Shown: piece after piece, positions 33,219 through 42,168 of the stretch
Numbering within the stretch: the stretch's first letter is position 1
Layout: each line of letters begins with the position of its first letter
Assembly: GCA_900540495.1 (NCBI GenBank)
Contig: UQGA01000001.1
Coordinates: 178,928-242,927, forward strand
Length of the DNA stretch: 64,000 nucleotides
Direction of reading: 5' to 3'
From: an uncultured Eubacteriales bacterium
Lineage (GTDB): Bacteria; Bacillota; Clostridia; Christensenellales; CAG-138
Translations under genes and position numbers: made by a program
Notes under the pieces: generated by a model
What the model was told of the DNA's origin: nothing
The model's database searches: none
What the model saw: the letters and a program-made list of their open reading frames with translations, nothing else

Positions 33219-35315
33219 TTACTGCTGGTCGGGTGGCAGCAGATCCTTGCGGGTCAGGCTGATTTTGCCCGTCTGCTTGTCGATGTCGATGACGCGCACA
33301 AGGAGCTGGTCGCCCAGCTGCACCACGTCCTCCACCTTCTCCACGCGCTTGTTGGCAAGGCGCGAAATGTGGAGCAGGCCATCCTTGCCCGGCGTGAGGT
33401 TGACGAACGCGCCGAACTTCTGGATGTTGACCACGGTGCCAAGATAGACGTCGCCCACCTCGATATCCTTGACGATGCCGTCGATGATGCGCTTGGCCTC
33501 TGCCGCGGCCGCCGCATCCGGCGAGGCGATATACACGGTGCCGTCGTCCTCGATGTCGATCTTCACGCCCGTGTCGGCAATGATCTTGTTGATCGTCTTG
33601 CCGCCGCTGCCGATGACATCCCGGATCTTGTCCGGATGGATGGTAAATGTGAGGATACGCGGCGCATACGGCGAGAGCTCGGCGCGCGGCTCGCGGATGG
33701 TCTCCATCATCTTGTCCAGGATGAAGAGGCGGCCGCGGCGCGCCTGTTCCAGCGCGCGGGTCAGGATCTCGCGGTCGATGCCCTTGATCTTGATATCCAT
33801 CTGGATGGCGGTGATGCCTTCGCGCGTACCGGCCACCTTGAAGTCCATATCACCCAGGAAATCCTCAAGGCCCTGGATATCGGTCATGATCGCAATGTTA
33901 CCGTTCGCCTCATCCTTGATGAGGCCCATGGCCACGCCCGCAACCGGCTTCTTGATCGGGACGCCCGCATCCATCAACGCCAGCGTGCTCGCGCAGATGG
34001 AGGCCTGCGAAGTGGACCCGTTCGAACTGATGACCTCGGACACGAGCCGCATGCAGTACGGGAACTCCGCCTCGCTCGGCAGCATGGGTTCGAGCGCGCG
34101 CTCCGCCAGCGCACCGTGGCCGATTTCACGGCGGCCCGGACTGCGCATCGGGCGCGTTTCGCCCACGCTGTAGGGGGGCATGTTGTACTGGTGCATGTAC
34201 CGCTTGCTGTCCTCAAGCCCGATGCCGTCGAGGATCTGCGCCTCGCGGATGGTGCCGAGCGTCGCAACGGTCATCACCTGCGTCTGGCCGCGGGTAAACA
34301 CGGCGCTGCCATGCGTGCGGCCCAAAATGCCGACCTCGCTCCAGATGGGGCGAATCTCATCGAGCGCACGGCCATCCGGGCGGATGTGGCGGTTGATGAT
34401 CTTGTCGCGCACGATCTCCTTGGTGATGTTGTACAGAATGGCATCGATATCCTTTGCAGAATCCGGATACGCCTCGGCAAACGCCGCGACGGTCTCCTCC
34501 TTGACCTGCTGGCTGCGGTTCTCGCGCTCATAGCGGTCGAACGTATCGAGCGACCACTCCACCTTGTCAAACGCATAGGCGCGCACTTCCTCGGTCAGCT
34601 TCTCGTCCGGATGGTAGATGTTCACCTCCATCTTGGGCTTGCCGATCTCGGCCTGAATCCCCTCGATGAACGCGACGATCTTCTTGATCTCCTCATGCGC
34701 AAACAGAATCGCGCCGAGCATCTCGTCCTCGGTGACCTCCTTGGCGCCCGCCTCGACCATCATGACTGCATCGCGCGTGCCGGCGACCGTGAGGCTCAGG
34801 CGGCTCTTTTCGCGCTGCTCGCAGTTCGGGTTCAGGATATACTCGCCATCCACCAGCGCGACGCTGACCGCGCCGGTCGGCCCGGCAAACGGAGCGTTGC
34901 TGATGGAGAGGGCGATGGACGAGCCGTTCATGGCGACCACATCCGGCGCGACGTCCTGCTCCACGGAGAGGACGGTGGCAATGACCTGCACGTCGTTGTA
35001 GAACCCCTTGGGGAACAGCGGGCGCAGCGGCCGGTCGATCAGGCGCGACGTGAGCACCGCCTTCTCGGAGGGACGGCCCTCGCGCTTGATGAAGCCGCCG
35101 GGGATCTTGCCGACCGAATACAGCTTCTCCTCAAATTCCACGCTCAGCGGCAGGAAATCCACCCCGTCGCGCGGCGCTTTGGCGACGGTGGCGCACACGA
35201 GCACCGCGGTATCGCCGCAGCGCACGAGGCAGGACCCGCCCGCCTGCTCGGCATACTTGCCGGTTTCGACGGTCCATTTGCGGCCGCCGATCTCCGTTTC
35301 AAACGTTCTCTGCAT
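33219..35315 (-). CDS. pnp: Polyribonucleotide nucleotidyltransferase (PNPase)
   Basis: 3'-5' phosphorolytic exoribonuclease, 698 residues. Two RNase PH domains: the first with GKYAEQAGGSCLVRCGDTAVL and GGFIKREGRPSEKAVLTSRLIDRPLRPLFP, the second with RTHGSAVFTRGQTQ and GRREIGHGALAERAL, flanking an all-alpha linker. The C-terminal KH domain (DKIRDVIGSGGKTINKI) and S1 domain (VGDVYLGTVVNIQKFGAFVNL) complete it. The ATG at 35315 has GAAGGAG upstream. It is the second gene after rpsO, from which a strong terminator hairpin separates it, so its level depends on read-through. Confidence 0.98.
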   Translation of the reverse strand: MQRTFETEIGGRKWTVETGKYAEQAGGSCLVRCGDTAVLVCATVAKAPRDGVDFLPLSVEFEEKLYSVGKIPGGFIKREGRPSEKAVLTSRLIDRPLRPLFPKGFYNDVQVIATVLSVEQDVAPDVVAMNGSSIALSISNAPFAGPTGAVSVALVDGEYILNPNCEQREKSRLSLTVAGTRDAVMMVEAGAKEVTEDEMLGAILFAHEEIKKIVAFIEGIQAEIGKPKMEVNIYHPDEKLTEEVRAYAFDKVEWSLDTFDRYERENRSQQVKEETVAAFAEAYPDSAKDIDAILYNITKEIVRDKIINRHIRPDGRALDEIRPIWSEVGILGRTHGSAVFTRGQTQVMTVATLGTIREAQILDGIGLEDSKRYMHQYNMPPYSVGETRPMRSPGRREIGHGALAERALEPMLPSEAEFPYCMRLVSEVISSNGSTSQASICASTLALMDAGVPIKKPVAGVAMGLIKDEANGNIAIMTDIQGLEDFLGDMDFKVAGTREGITAIQMDIKIKGIDREILTRALEQARRGRLFILDKMMETIREPRAELSPYAPRILTFTIHPDKIRDVIGSGGKTINKIIADTGVKIDIEDDGTVYIASPDAAAAAEAKRIIDGIVKDIEVGDVYLGTVVNIQKFGAFVNLTPGKDGLLHISRLANKRVEKVEDVVQLGDQLLVRVIDIDKQTGKISLTRKDLLPPDQQ

Positions 35316-35394
35316 TGTGTTTGTTTGCTCCTTCTCTTTCCTTTATCTTCATGTTCATACAACCATTATCAGGAACCTGACGGCGTTAACGCCG

Positions 35395-35424
35395 AAAAAA
35401 AGAAAGGCGGGTTCCCTCCCCGCC
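35395..35424 (-). terminator. Intrinsic terminator between rpsO and pnp
   Basis: Stem GGCGGG/CCCGCC followed by TTTCTTTTTTT on the minus strand, 8 bases after the rpsO stop. A second perfect palindrome, CGGCGTTAACGCCG (35381-35394), follows directly. Stable stems here are known targets of RNase III/PNPase control in other bacteria. Confidence 0.75.
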
Positions 35425-35431
35425 CCTCTCT

Positions 35432-35686
35432 TTACTTTCTCAGGTTCAAGCTTGCAAGGATCGCACGGTAGCGCTCGATGTCCTTTTCCTTGAGGTAGTT
35501 GAGCAGCCCCCGGCGCTGGCCGACCATCTTCAGCAGGCCGCGGCGGGAATGGTGATCCTTCTTGTGGAGCTTCAGATGCTCGTTGAGATGGTTGATGCGC
35601 TCGGTCAGCAGCGCGATCTGCACCTCGGGGGAGCCGGTGTCGCCCTCATGCAAGGCATACTTTTCGATGATTTCCTGTTTGGTCAT
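35432..35686 (-). CDS. rpsO: 30S ribosomal protein S15
   Basis: An 84-residue S15, a few residues shorter at the N-terminus than the usual 89. It contains GDTGSPEVQIALLTERINHL, HLKLHKKDHHSRRGLLKMV and GQRRGLLNYLKEKD. The ATG at 35686 has GGAGGAAAAAA upstream. It is transcribed from a promoter about 90 bases upstream and followed by a terminator before pnp. Confidence 0.97.
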   Translation of the reverse strand: MTKQEIIEKYALHEGDTGSPEVQIALLTERINHLNEHLKLHKKDHHSRRGLLKMVGQRRGLLNYLKEKDIERYRAILASLNLRK

Positions 35687-35775
35687 GGTTTTTTCCTCCG
35701 TTCCTTTCCTATCCCCGGCAACAGAGTAATGCGTCGGAGAATCGCAAAACCATGTAGCCGGTTCACAGTCAGATT

Positions 35776-35804
35776 ATTATATCACGCCCGATGCCGCTTG
35801 TAAA
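35776..35804 (-). promoter_or_regulatory. Sigma-A-type promoter for rpsO-pnp
   Basis: Minus strand TTTACA (35799-35804), 17-base spacer, TATAAT (35776-35781). It leaves a leader of about 80 bases before the rpsO ATG, long enough for autogenous control by S15. Confidence 0.75.
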
Positions 35805-35821
35805 CAGGAAAATGCGGGCGT

Positions 35822-35840
35822 CCGCCGCGCAATGCGGCGG
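35822..35840 (-). terminator. Hairpin ending the rimP-to-ribF operon
   Basis: A 7-bp GC stem CCGCCGC/GCGGCGG with a five-base loop, preceded by a CCCCGCGAGGGG dyad at 35857-35868 and followed by ACGCCCGCATTTTCC on the minus strand. The U tract is short and distant, so the termination role is uncertain. Confidence 0.4.
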
Positions 35841-35880
35841 TCGCCGGGCGTTGCGCCCCTCGCGGGGAAAGCGGTTCATT

Positions 35881-36402
35881 CTACCCGATGGGGGCCGATC
35901 TGTCAAGTCCCCCGCCGGTTCCCGCCCAGTATGCCGCCGCTTCCTCCCGCGAGCGGAACACCGTGACGCTGCGCCCGGCGCGATACCGCGCCAGCAACGC
36001 GTAAATCCGGGGCAGTTGTTCCTGCGGGAACGCTTCGATCCATTGGCGGAACGACTCGTCAAAGGTCGTTTCCACCCAGGGCAGATCCGGCCGCTCGCTG
36101 CCGATGCGCGCCGCCGCGCCAGCAAGGCAGACCGACGTCGGATAGTCCAGCAGAAACACCGTATCGCACGCCGAAAGGCGCATCTCCAGCGTGCGCAGAT
36201 AGTTCCCGTCGATGATCCAGGCCTCCTGCGCAAGCACCTCTTGCAACCGTGCGTCAAACGTCTCGCGGGACACGGTCGTCCTGTCCGGCAGGTGCCAGAG
36301 CAGATCCAGATAAAAAAGCGGCAACCCGGTCGTCGCGCTCAGCCTGCGCGCGAACGTGCTTTTCCCGGCGCCGGGGCATCCGATGACGACGACCTTGCGC
36401 AT
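35881..36402 (-). CDS. P-loop kinase of the FlaR/topology-modulation type
   Basis: A 173-residue adenylate-kinase-like P-loop protein. Walker A is GCPGAGKSTFARRLS at residues 8-22; then LPLFYLDLLWHLPDRT, a QEAWIIDGNYLRT block and FLLDYPTSVCL, all typical of the small family annotated as DNA topology modulation protein FlaR. No substrate is proven for the family; a nucleotide or small-molecule kinase is likely from the fold. The ATG at 36402 has GGAAAGGAGAGAGG upstream. It follows ribF by 24 bases and ends the operon. Confidence 0.75.
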   Translation of the reverse strand: MRKVVVIGCPGAGKSTFARRLSATTGLPLFYLDLLWHLPDRTTVSRETFDARLQEVLAQEAWIIDGNYLRTLEMRLSACDTVFLLDYPTSVCLAGAAARIGSERPDLPWVETTFDESFRQWIEAFPQEQLPRIYALLARYRAGRSVTVFRSREEAAAYWAGTGGGLDRSAPIG

Positions 36403-36426
36403 GGCCTCTCTCCTTTCCGATGCTCT

Positions 36427-37320
36427 TCAGCCGTCCAGCAGTTCCCTCGCCCGCGCCACATCGCCCGCGATACGCGCCGCCAGCGCCTGCTCGTTGGGAA
36501 AGCGGTGCTCCCCGCGCAGGCGCTCATAAAAATCCACGGCCAGCGGCGCGCCATACAGGTCGCCGGAAAAATCGATGACATGCGTTTCGACGGTGACGCG
36601 GTCGCCATGCACCGTGGGGTTCGTACCCACATTCGTAACGGCGGGCATCGCCCGGTCGCCGATGATCGCCCGCGCGGCGTATACGCCGGAAAGCGGCAGC
36701 ACCGCGTCCGCATACGGCACGATGTTGGCCGTCGGAAAGCCGAAGCGGCGCCCGTTCTGCCGGTTGGGAACGACCTGCCCGGACAGCCGGTACGGCCGGC
36801 CGAGCAGCGCCCGCGCAGCCGCTACGTCGCCCTCGCGCTCAAGCAGCAGGCGGATGCGCGTGCTGGACACCGGCTCGTCCTGATAGCGCACGGGCGGCAG
36901 CACCTGCACCGCAAAGCCATGCTCCATGCCAAGCCGGCGCAATGTCTCCGGCGTGCCGCAGGCATGGTCGCCGAACGTATAGTTGTACCCGACAACAAGC
37001 CCCGCGATCGTCCAGAGGGACGAAAGGCGCTCGATGAACTGCTCCGGCGTGCTGTGCGCAAGCGCCGCGTCAAACCGCTCCATGACGACCTGCTCCATAC
37101 CGGCATCGACCAACAGGGCGCGGCGCGCCGATGCGTCCGTGAGCAGGCGCGCCCGCCCGCCGAGCACCGAAAGCGGGTGATTTTCAAACGTATAGGCCAC
37201 TGCGGTTGCGCCGAGCCGCCTCGCCAGCGCCACCGTTTCCGCAAGCAGCGCCCGGTGGCCGATGTGTACGCCGTCAAACATGCCGAGCGCGACGACGGCG
37301 CGCGTCTTTTCCTGTGTCAT
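36427..37320 (-). CDS. ribF: Bifunctional riboflavin kinase / FMN adenylyltransferase
   Basis: Converts riboflavin to FMN and FAD, 297 residues. The N-terminal adenylyltransferase domain has LGMFDGVHIGHRALL, FENHPLSVLGG, GYNYTFGDHACGT and the STRIR motif. The C-terminal kinase domain has NRQNGRRFGFPTANI, GVYAARA, NVGTNPTV and ETHVIDFSGDLYG. The ATG at 37320 was chosen since the family N-terminus is close to the first beta strand; upstream codons lie in truB. No FMN riboswitch is visible; the gene is carried in the translation operon after truB, as in most Bacillota. Confidence 0.96.
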   Translation of the reverse strand: MTQEKTRAVVALGMFDGVHIGHRALLAETVALARRLGATAVAYTFENHPLSVLGGRARLLTDASARRALLVDAGMEQVVMERFDAALAHSTPEQFIERLSSLWTIAGLVVGYNYTFGDHACGTPETLRRLGMEHGFAVQVLPPVRYQDEPVSSTRIRLLLEREGDVAAARALLGRPYRLSGQVVPNRQNGRRFGFPTANIVPYADAVLPLSGVYAARAIIGDRAMPAVTNVGTNPTVHGDRVTVETHVIDFSGDLYGAPLAVDFYERLRGEHRFPNEQALAARIAGDVARARELLDG

Positions 37321-37330
37321 AAGACCTGCC

Positions 37331-38209
37331 CTACCCCCGATCCTCCTCATACAGATGCACCGCAAGGCGCGCCGAGCGCGCTTCCACGCGCCCTGCGCCC
37401 AGAAACACGCCGCCGGCATACAGCCGCACGGCCCCGTCCGGCGCATCCACCGCAGTGGGCAGGCCGTTCATCGCGCTTGCACGGCGGTGCGCGCCGAGAT
37501 CCAGCCGCGGCAGAAAGGCAAGCGCCTCCTCGCACGGCACGACCGCTTTGGCCAGCGTACCCGCAGCGCGCATGGCCTCCAGCTCCGGCACGGAATAGGA
37601 CTGCTCCACCGAGAACGGGCCGGAGGCAGTGCGCAGCAGAAAGGACATGTGCGCCGGCACGCCAAGCTGCGCGCCGATATCGGCGCACAGTGTGCGCACA
37701 TAGGTGCCGCGCGAGCAGCGCACGCGCAGCAAAAAGCGGTTGGGCGCCGTCTGGCAAAGCAGGTCCAGCGCAAAAACGGTCGCCTGACGAACCCGCTCCG
37801 GCACGGCCTCCCCGGCACGCGCAAGGTCGTACATCTTGCGGCCGTTGACCTTGAGGGCGGAAAAGGCCGGGGCCGTTTGCTCGATCCGGCCAAGAAAGCC
37901 GGGCAGCGCATCCGACAGCATGTCCCGGGAAACCACGCGCGAAGAGCGCGAGAGCACGGCGCCCGCCGCGTCCTGCGTATCGGTCGCCGCGCCAAAGGCG
38001 ATCTCCGCCACGTACGTCTTCTCCTTGTCCACGAGATAATCGAACAGCCGCGTGGCCCGACCGATGCAGACGGGCAACACCCCGGCGGCGCCGGGGTCGA
38101 GCGTGCCGGTGTGGCCGGCGCGCTTTTCCGAAAAAATGCGTCGCACGTCGTACACCGCGTTGCTCGAGGTCATGCCGGGCGCTTTGAGCAGCACGACGAC
38201 GCCGTCCAT
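37331..38209 (-). CDS. truB: tRNA pseudouridine(55) synthase TruB
   Basis: Forms pseudouridine 55 in tRNA T loops, 292 residues. Opener MDGVVVLLKAPGMTSSNAVYDVRRIF, catalytic Asp in HTGTLDPGAAGVLPVCIGRATRL, then KTYVAEIAFGAATDTQDAAG, PAFSALKVNGRKMYDLARAGE and the RCSRGTYVRTLCADIG block. The ATG at 38209 overlaps the nrnA stop by one base (TGATG), so translation is coupled. A C-terminal PUA-like part is short. Confidence 0.97.
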   Translation of the reverse strand: MDGVVVLLKAPGMTSSNAVYDVRRIFSEKRAGHTGTLDPGAAGVLPVCIGRATRLFDYLVDKEKTYVAEIAFGAATDTQDAAGAVLSRSSRVVSRDMLSDALPGFLGRIEQTAPAFSALKVNGRKMYDLARAGEAVPERVRQATVFALDLLCQTAPNRFLLRVRCSRGTYVRTLCADIGAQLGVPAHMSFLLRTASGPFSVEQSYSVPELEAMRAAGTLAKAVVPCEEALAFLPRLDLGAHRRASAMNGLPTAVDAPDGAVRLYAGGVFLGAGRVEARSARLAVHLYEEDRG

Positions 38210-39171
38210 CAGCGCGCCTCCTCGGCGGGCAGCGCCTCGCGCGCAGCGGCGAGGACGGCCGCGGCGGCCGCTTCCAGCGGCCCCGGCAGCACGCATCCGG
38301 CCGCAAACCAATGCCCGCCGCCGCCAAAGCGGCTGGCGATCCGGCTCACGTTCGCAACGCGCTTGCCGCGCAGGCTCACCTGCACGGTCCCGGACTTCTG
38401 CTCGCGCAACAGCGCCGCGATCTCGACCGTATCGATATCCCGCAACAGGTCGATGAGCCCCTCCGCATCCGCCCCGGTCGCGCCGCAGGCGGCAAAATCC
38501 TCCAGCGAAAGCGTGGACACGGCGATGCGCCCGCCCGCATGCAGCGCGCAGCGGGCGACGGTGCGCGCCTCCAGCAGCCGCTTGCGGTACGGCACGGTGC
38601 GAAAGAGCCGCCGGTTCAGCTCCGGCAGATCGATGCCGCGCTCCAGCAACTCCGCCGCGATGCGGAACGTCTGCGGCGAAGCGTTGGAATACGAAAAATT
38701 CCCCGTGTCCGTCGTCAGCGCCACATAAAGCAACGAGGCGGCTTCCACATCGATCTCCACGGGCAGGCGCGACAACAACCGGTAGACGAGCTCGCCGGTC
38801 GCGCCGACGGGCTCCACCCAGTTCACCTCTGCAAAGGCGTCGTTCGTGCCATGATGGTCGATGTTGAGCGTATGGGCCGCCCCGTCAAACAGCGCGGCGC
38901 AGGCCCCCAGCCGGCGCTTGTCCGCGCAGTCAACGGTGACGACCGCCCCGGTCTGCCGCGCAAGGTCCGGTTTTTGCACTTCGTCCGCATGGGGGCAGAA
39001 GCGGTAGGCCGCCGGCACCTCGTCCGCACAGACGACCTGCGCGCGCTTGCCCATGCGCAAGAGCGCGTGAAAAAGCGCCAGCGAGGACCCCAGCGTGTCC
39101 CCGTCTGGCGAAATGTGTGCAATCAACGTGAAATCATCCTGCGTCTGTAAAAAGCGTACCGCGTTATCCAT
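38209..39171 (-). CDS. nrnA: DHH/DHHA1 oligoribonuclease / PAP phosphatase NrnA
   Basis: Degrades nanoRNA and pAp, 320 residues. DHH domain: IAHISPDGDTLGSSLAL, VVTVDCADKRRLG, LNIDHHGTNDAFAEVNWV, LYVALTTDTGNFSYSN. The DHHA1 domain ends with RFGGGGHWFAAGCVL. The ATG at 39171 has GGAGCCGGACGAGG upstream and overlaps the rbfA end by 8 bases. The rbfA-nrnA-truB-ribF order is conserved. Confidence 0.95.
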   Translation of the reverse strand: MDNAVRFLQTQDDFTLIAHISPDGDTLGSSLALFHALLRMGKRAQVVCADEVPAAYRFCPHADEVQKPDLARQTGAVVTVDCADKRRLGACAALFDGAAHTLNIDHHGTNDAFAEVNWVEPVGATGELVYRLLSRLPVEIDVEAASLLYVALTTDTGNFSYSNASPQTFRIAAELLERGIDLPELNRRLFRTVPYRKRLLEARTVARCALHAGGRIAVSTLSLEDFAACGATGADAEGLIDLLRDIDTVEIAALLREQKSGTVQVSLRGKRVANVSRIASRFGGGGHWFAAGCVLPGPLEAAAAAVLAAAREALPAEEAR

Positions 39172-39532
39172 CCTCGTCCGGCTCCTTGTTGATGTGGAGC
39201 TGCTGCAAAATCTCCGAAATATGGACGCTGTAGGCAATGGAATCGTCGAGCACGAACCGCAACGACGGCACGCGCCGGATCGTCATGCGCTGCCCCACTT
39301 CGCGCGCGATGAACCCGGCCGCATGATTGAGCGCCTCCACGGTATCGTGCCGGGCGCGCTCCCTGCGGTCGTACACGGAAACGCGCACCGTCGCATAGCG
39401 CAGGTCGCGCGTGATCTCCACGCCGGTAAGCGTCGTCATGTCCGAAAGGCGGGGGTCCTTCAACTCCCGGAGGACCCCGCTGATCGTCTTTTTCAGTTCC
39501 TCATTCATCCTGTCGCCGCGTATGGCGGACAT
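39164..39532 (-). CDS. rbfA: Ribosome-binding factor A
   Basis: A 122-residue 30S maturation and cold-adaptation factor with KH-like fold. Motifs: ELKDPRLSDMTTLTGVEITRDLRYATVRVSVY, ALNHAAGFIAREVGQRMTIRRVPSLRFVLDDSIAYSV split across the conserved AGFIR-like and P-L-F-x-D parts. The ATG at 39532 has GGAGGGATTCC upstream. It lies 20 bases after infB. Confidence 0.95.
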   Translation of the reverse strand: MSAIRGDRMNEELKKTISGVLRELKDPRLSDMTTLTGVEITRDLRYATVRVSVYDRRERARHDTVEALNHAAGFIAREVGQRMTIRRVPSLRFVLDDSIAYSVHISEILQQLHINKEPDEDG

Positions 39533-39552
39533 GGGAATCCCTCCGTTTCGCG

Positions 39553-42168
39553 TTACCGCTGCACTTCTTCCATGACGAAGGCTTCGATGACGTCGCCCTC
39601 CTGCAGGTCGTTGAAATTCTCAATGCCGACGCCGCACTCGAACCCGGTCGCCACCTCGCGCACATCGTCCTTGAAGCGTTTGAGCGAAGCGATCTTGCCC
39701 TCGTGGATGACGATGCCGTCGCGCACGACGCGCACCTGCGCGTTGCGCGTCAGCTTGCCGTCCTGCACATACGAACCGGCAATCGTCCCCACGCCGGAAA
39801 CCTTGAACGTGCTGCGCACCGCCGCGCGGCCCAGCTCCACCTCGCGGAACACGGGCTTGAACAGGCCCTTCATGGCGTTCTCCACATCCTCGATGGCGTT
39901 GTAGATGACGCGATAGGTGCGCACATCGACGTTTTCGCGCTCGGCAGTGGTGCGCGCCGTCGCATCCGGCCGGACGTTGAAGCCGATGACGATGGCGTTG
40001 GAGGCCGAGGCGAACATGACGTCCGACCCGGTGATCGCGCCGACGCCGCCATGGATGCACTTGACGCGCACCTCATCGTTGGACAGCTTCTCCAGCGCCT
40101 GCCGCACGGCTTCGACCGAGCCCTGCACGTCGGCCTTGATGACGATGTTGAGGTCCTTGAGCTCGCCCTCCGCCATCTGGCTGAACAGATCGTCGAGCGA
40201 AACCTTGCTGAGATTCTTGACCTGCGCCGCCTTGAGCTTGTCGCGCCGCTCTTCCACGACCTGGCGGGAGAGCTTGTCGATTTCAACAACGTTCAGAATG
40301 TCGCCCGCATCCGGCACCTCGTTGAAGCCCAACACCTCGACCGGCATGGACGGCCCGGCCTCGGCCACCACGCGTCCGCGGTCGTCCATCATGGCGCGCA
40401 CACGGCCGTACGCCATGCCCGCCACGATCGTATCCCCACGCCTGAGCGTGCCGTTCTGCACGAGTACGGTGGCGATCGGGCCGCGGCCCTTGTCCAGCTT
40501 GGCCTCGATGATGGTACCCTTGGCCAGCCGTTTCGGATTGGCCTTGAGCTCGAGCACATCCGCCTGCAGCAGCACCATCTCCAAAAGGGTGTCGAGATTC
40601 ATCTGCGTCTTGGCCGATACCGGCACGCAGATCGTATCGCCTCCCCATTCCTCGCTGACGAGGCCATGCTCCGTCAGCTGCTGCTTCACGCGCTCGGGGT
40701 CCGCCTCCGGGCGATCCATCTTGTTGATCGCCACGATGATGGGCACGTTTGCCGCCTTGGCGTGGTTGATCGCCTCCACGGTCTGCGGCATGATACCGTC
40801 GTCCGCAGCGACGACCAGGATGACGATATCCGTCACCTGCGCGCCGCGCGCGCGCATGGAGGTGAAGGCCTCGTGGCCCGGCGTGTCGATGAAGGTGATC
40901 CTGCGGTTGTTGCACAGCACGGTGTAAGCGCCGATGTGCTGGGTGATGCCGCCGGCCTCGCCCTCGGTCACGCTGCTGTTACGGATCGCGTCCAGCAGCG
41001 ACGTCTTGCCGTGGTCGACATGGCCCATGATCGTGACCACGGGCGGCCGCTCCACCAGCTGCGAGGGATCGTCCGCCTCGTCCGCGCTGTCGCTGAGCAC
41101 CTCTTCAAAGGACTTGCTCAACCGCTGTTCCAGCTCGATGTTGTACTCCGAGGCGATGAGTTCGCACGTGTCAAAATCGATCTCCTGATTGATCGTCGCC
41201 ATGATGCCGAGCAGGAACAGCTTTTTGATAATCTCAGCCGCCGGCTTCCCGATCTTCTCCGAAAGTTCCTTGACGGATATCATTTCCGTGGTGATCACCG
41301 CTTTCTCGATCACGACCGGCTCCGGGCGGTGGACGGGCTGCTGCTTGCCGCGCTTGACCTTGCGGTTGCCGAACACGCCGTCGTCCTCCCAGTTGCGCAC
41401 ATCCGGCCCGGTTTCCTTCTGGATCGCCTTTTTGTTCTTAGCCTTTTTGTCCGTATCGTAGCTGCGCTGGTGCGCGCTGCGATTCGGGTCAAAGTTGCTC
41501 ACGCGCTCCTTGCCTGGCGTCGGCACAGCGACAAACGCCGCCGCATTGCGGCCGCCGCCCTGCTGTGCGCGCTGCTGATAGCCGCCCTGCTGTGGGCGCT
41601 GCTGGTAGCCGCCCTGCTGTGAGCGCTGCTGATAGCCGCTCTGCTGCGGGCGCTGCTGATAACCGCCCTGCTGCGGGCGCTGCTGGTAGCCGCCCTGCTG
41701 CGGGCGGCGCGCCGGTTGTGCGGCAGAGCCGTCGATCACGTGCGCCTCGTAGCCGCCGCTGCGGCGGGCGGCCGGTTTCTCGTTTGATTGCGGCGCCTCC
41801 GGCTCCTCATTAGCGCCCGGCGCTTCGACCGGCTGTTCCGGGGCAGATCCGGCTGTCGCCGCCGCTGTCCCGGCCGCTGCGGGTTCCTCCGCGACAGGAA
41901 CGGTTTCCTCCTCCGGTTCGTCTACGCCGCCCACGTGTACGGCGAGATCCTTGTCGGAGGCCAGCACGGAGCGCAGGCGCTCCTGCCGCTCCCGCTCGAG
42001 GCGTTCGCGGCGCTCCTGCTCCTCCTTTTCGATCATATCCTTCTCCGCGGCTTTCACGCTGACCAGCAGCTCCGCAACGGCCGCCTGCGCGGCGGCGATG
42101 CGCTCAAGCAGTCCGCTTACATCGCCCTGCAACTGCTTTGCCGCTTCCAAATAACCCTTATTCGCCAT
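39553..42168 (-). CDS. infB: Translation initiation factor IF-2 with Gln/Gly/Tyr repeat region
   Basis: An 871-residue IF-2, the GTPase that places initiator tRNA. A charged coiled-coil N-terminal part (residues about 15-70) is followed by a disordered region with five and a half 9-residue PQQGGYQQR repeats (about 153-202). The IF2-N subdomain VISVKELSEKIGKPAAEIIKKLF-like block lies near residue 300, the G domain has GHVDHGKTSLLDAI near 386, DTPGHEAFTSMRARGA and NKMDRPEAD, followed by domains II-IV and a normal C-terminus. The ATG at 42168 is preferred over the one 9 bases upstream because GGGGG is 10 bases before it. It overlaps ylxQ by 11 bases. Confidence 0.97.
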   Translation of the reverse strand: MANKGYLEAAKQLQGDVSGLLERIAAAQAAVAELLVSVKAAEKDMIEKEEQERRERLERERQERLRSVLASDKDLAVHVGGVDEPEEETVPVAEEPAAAGTAAATAGSAPEQPVEAPGANEEPEAPQSNEKPAARRSGGYEAHVIDGSAAQPARRPQQGGYQQRPQQGGYQQRPQQSGYQQRSQQGGYQQRPQQGGYQQRAQQGGGRNAAAFVAVPTPGKERVSNFDPNRSAHQRSYDTDKKAKNKKAIQKETGPDVRNWEDDGVFGNRKVKRGKQQPVHRPEPVVIEKAVITTEMISVKELSEKIGKPAAEIIKKLFLLGIMATINQEIDFDTCELIASEYNIELEQRLSKSFEEVLSDSADEADDPSQLVERPPVVTIMGHVDHGKTSLLDAIRNSSVTEGEAGGITQHIGAYTVLCNNRRITFIDTPGHEAFTSMRARGAQVTDIVILVVAADDGIMPQTVEAINHAKAANVPIIVAINKMDRPEADPERVKQQLTEHGLVSEEWGGDTICVPVSAKTQMNLDTLLEMVLLQADVLELKANPKRLAKGTIIEAKLDKGRGPIATVLVQNGTLRRGDTIVAGMAYGRVRAMMDDRGRVVAEAGPSMPVEVLGFNEVPDAGDILNVVEIDKLSRQVVEERRDKLKAAQVKNLSKVSLDDLFSQMAEGELKDLNIVIKADVQGSVEAVRQALEKLSNDEVRVKCIHGGVGAITGSDVMFASASNAIVIGFNVRPDATARTTAERENVDVRTYRVIYNAIEDVENAMKGLFKPVFREVELGRAAVRSTFKVSGVGTIAGSYVQDGKLTRNAQVRVVRDGIVIHEGKIASLKRFKDDVREVATGFECGVGIENFNDLQEGDVIEAFVMEEVQR
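41560..41707 (-). repeat. 27-base tandem repeat inside infB
   Basis: Five full 27-base units and one partial unit, with few differences, encode the (P/S/A)QQGGYQQR 9-residue repeats of the IF-2 N-terminal region. Each unit begins CTGCTG(C/T)G on the plus strand. Confidence 0.9.

Noticed and set aside
33168..35471. Plus-strand open frame (767 codons) opposite pnp
   Set aside because: Same shadow effect over a fully supported PNPase gene; no ribosome binding site or domain.
39703..41622. Plus-strand open frame (639 codons) opposite infB
   Set aside because: Antisense of the conserved IF-2 domains; His/Asp/Arg-rich and without family signal.
41560..41707. Tandem repeats that could be read as a CRISPR-like array
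   Set aside because: The units are contiguous 27-base coding repeats without spacers and stay in frame in infB.
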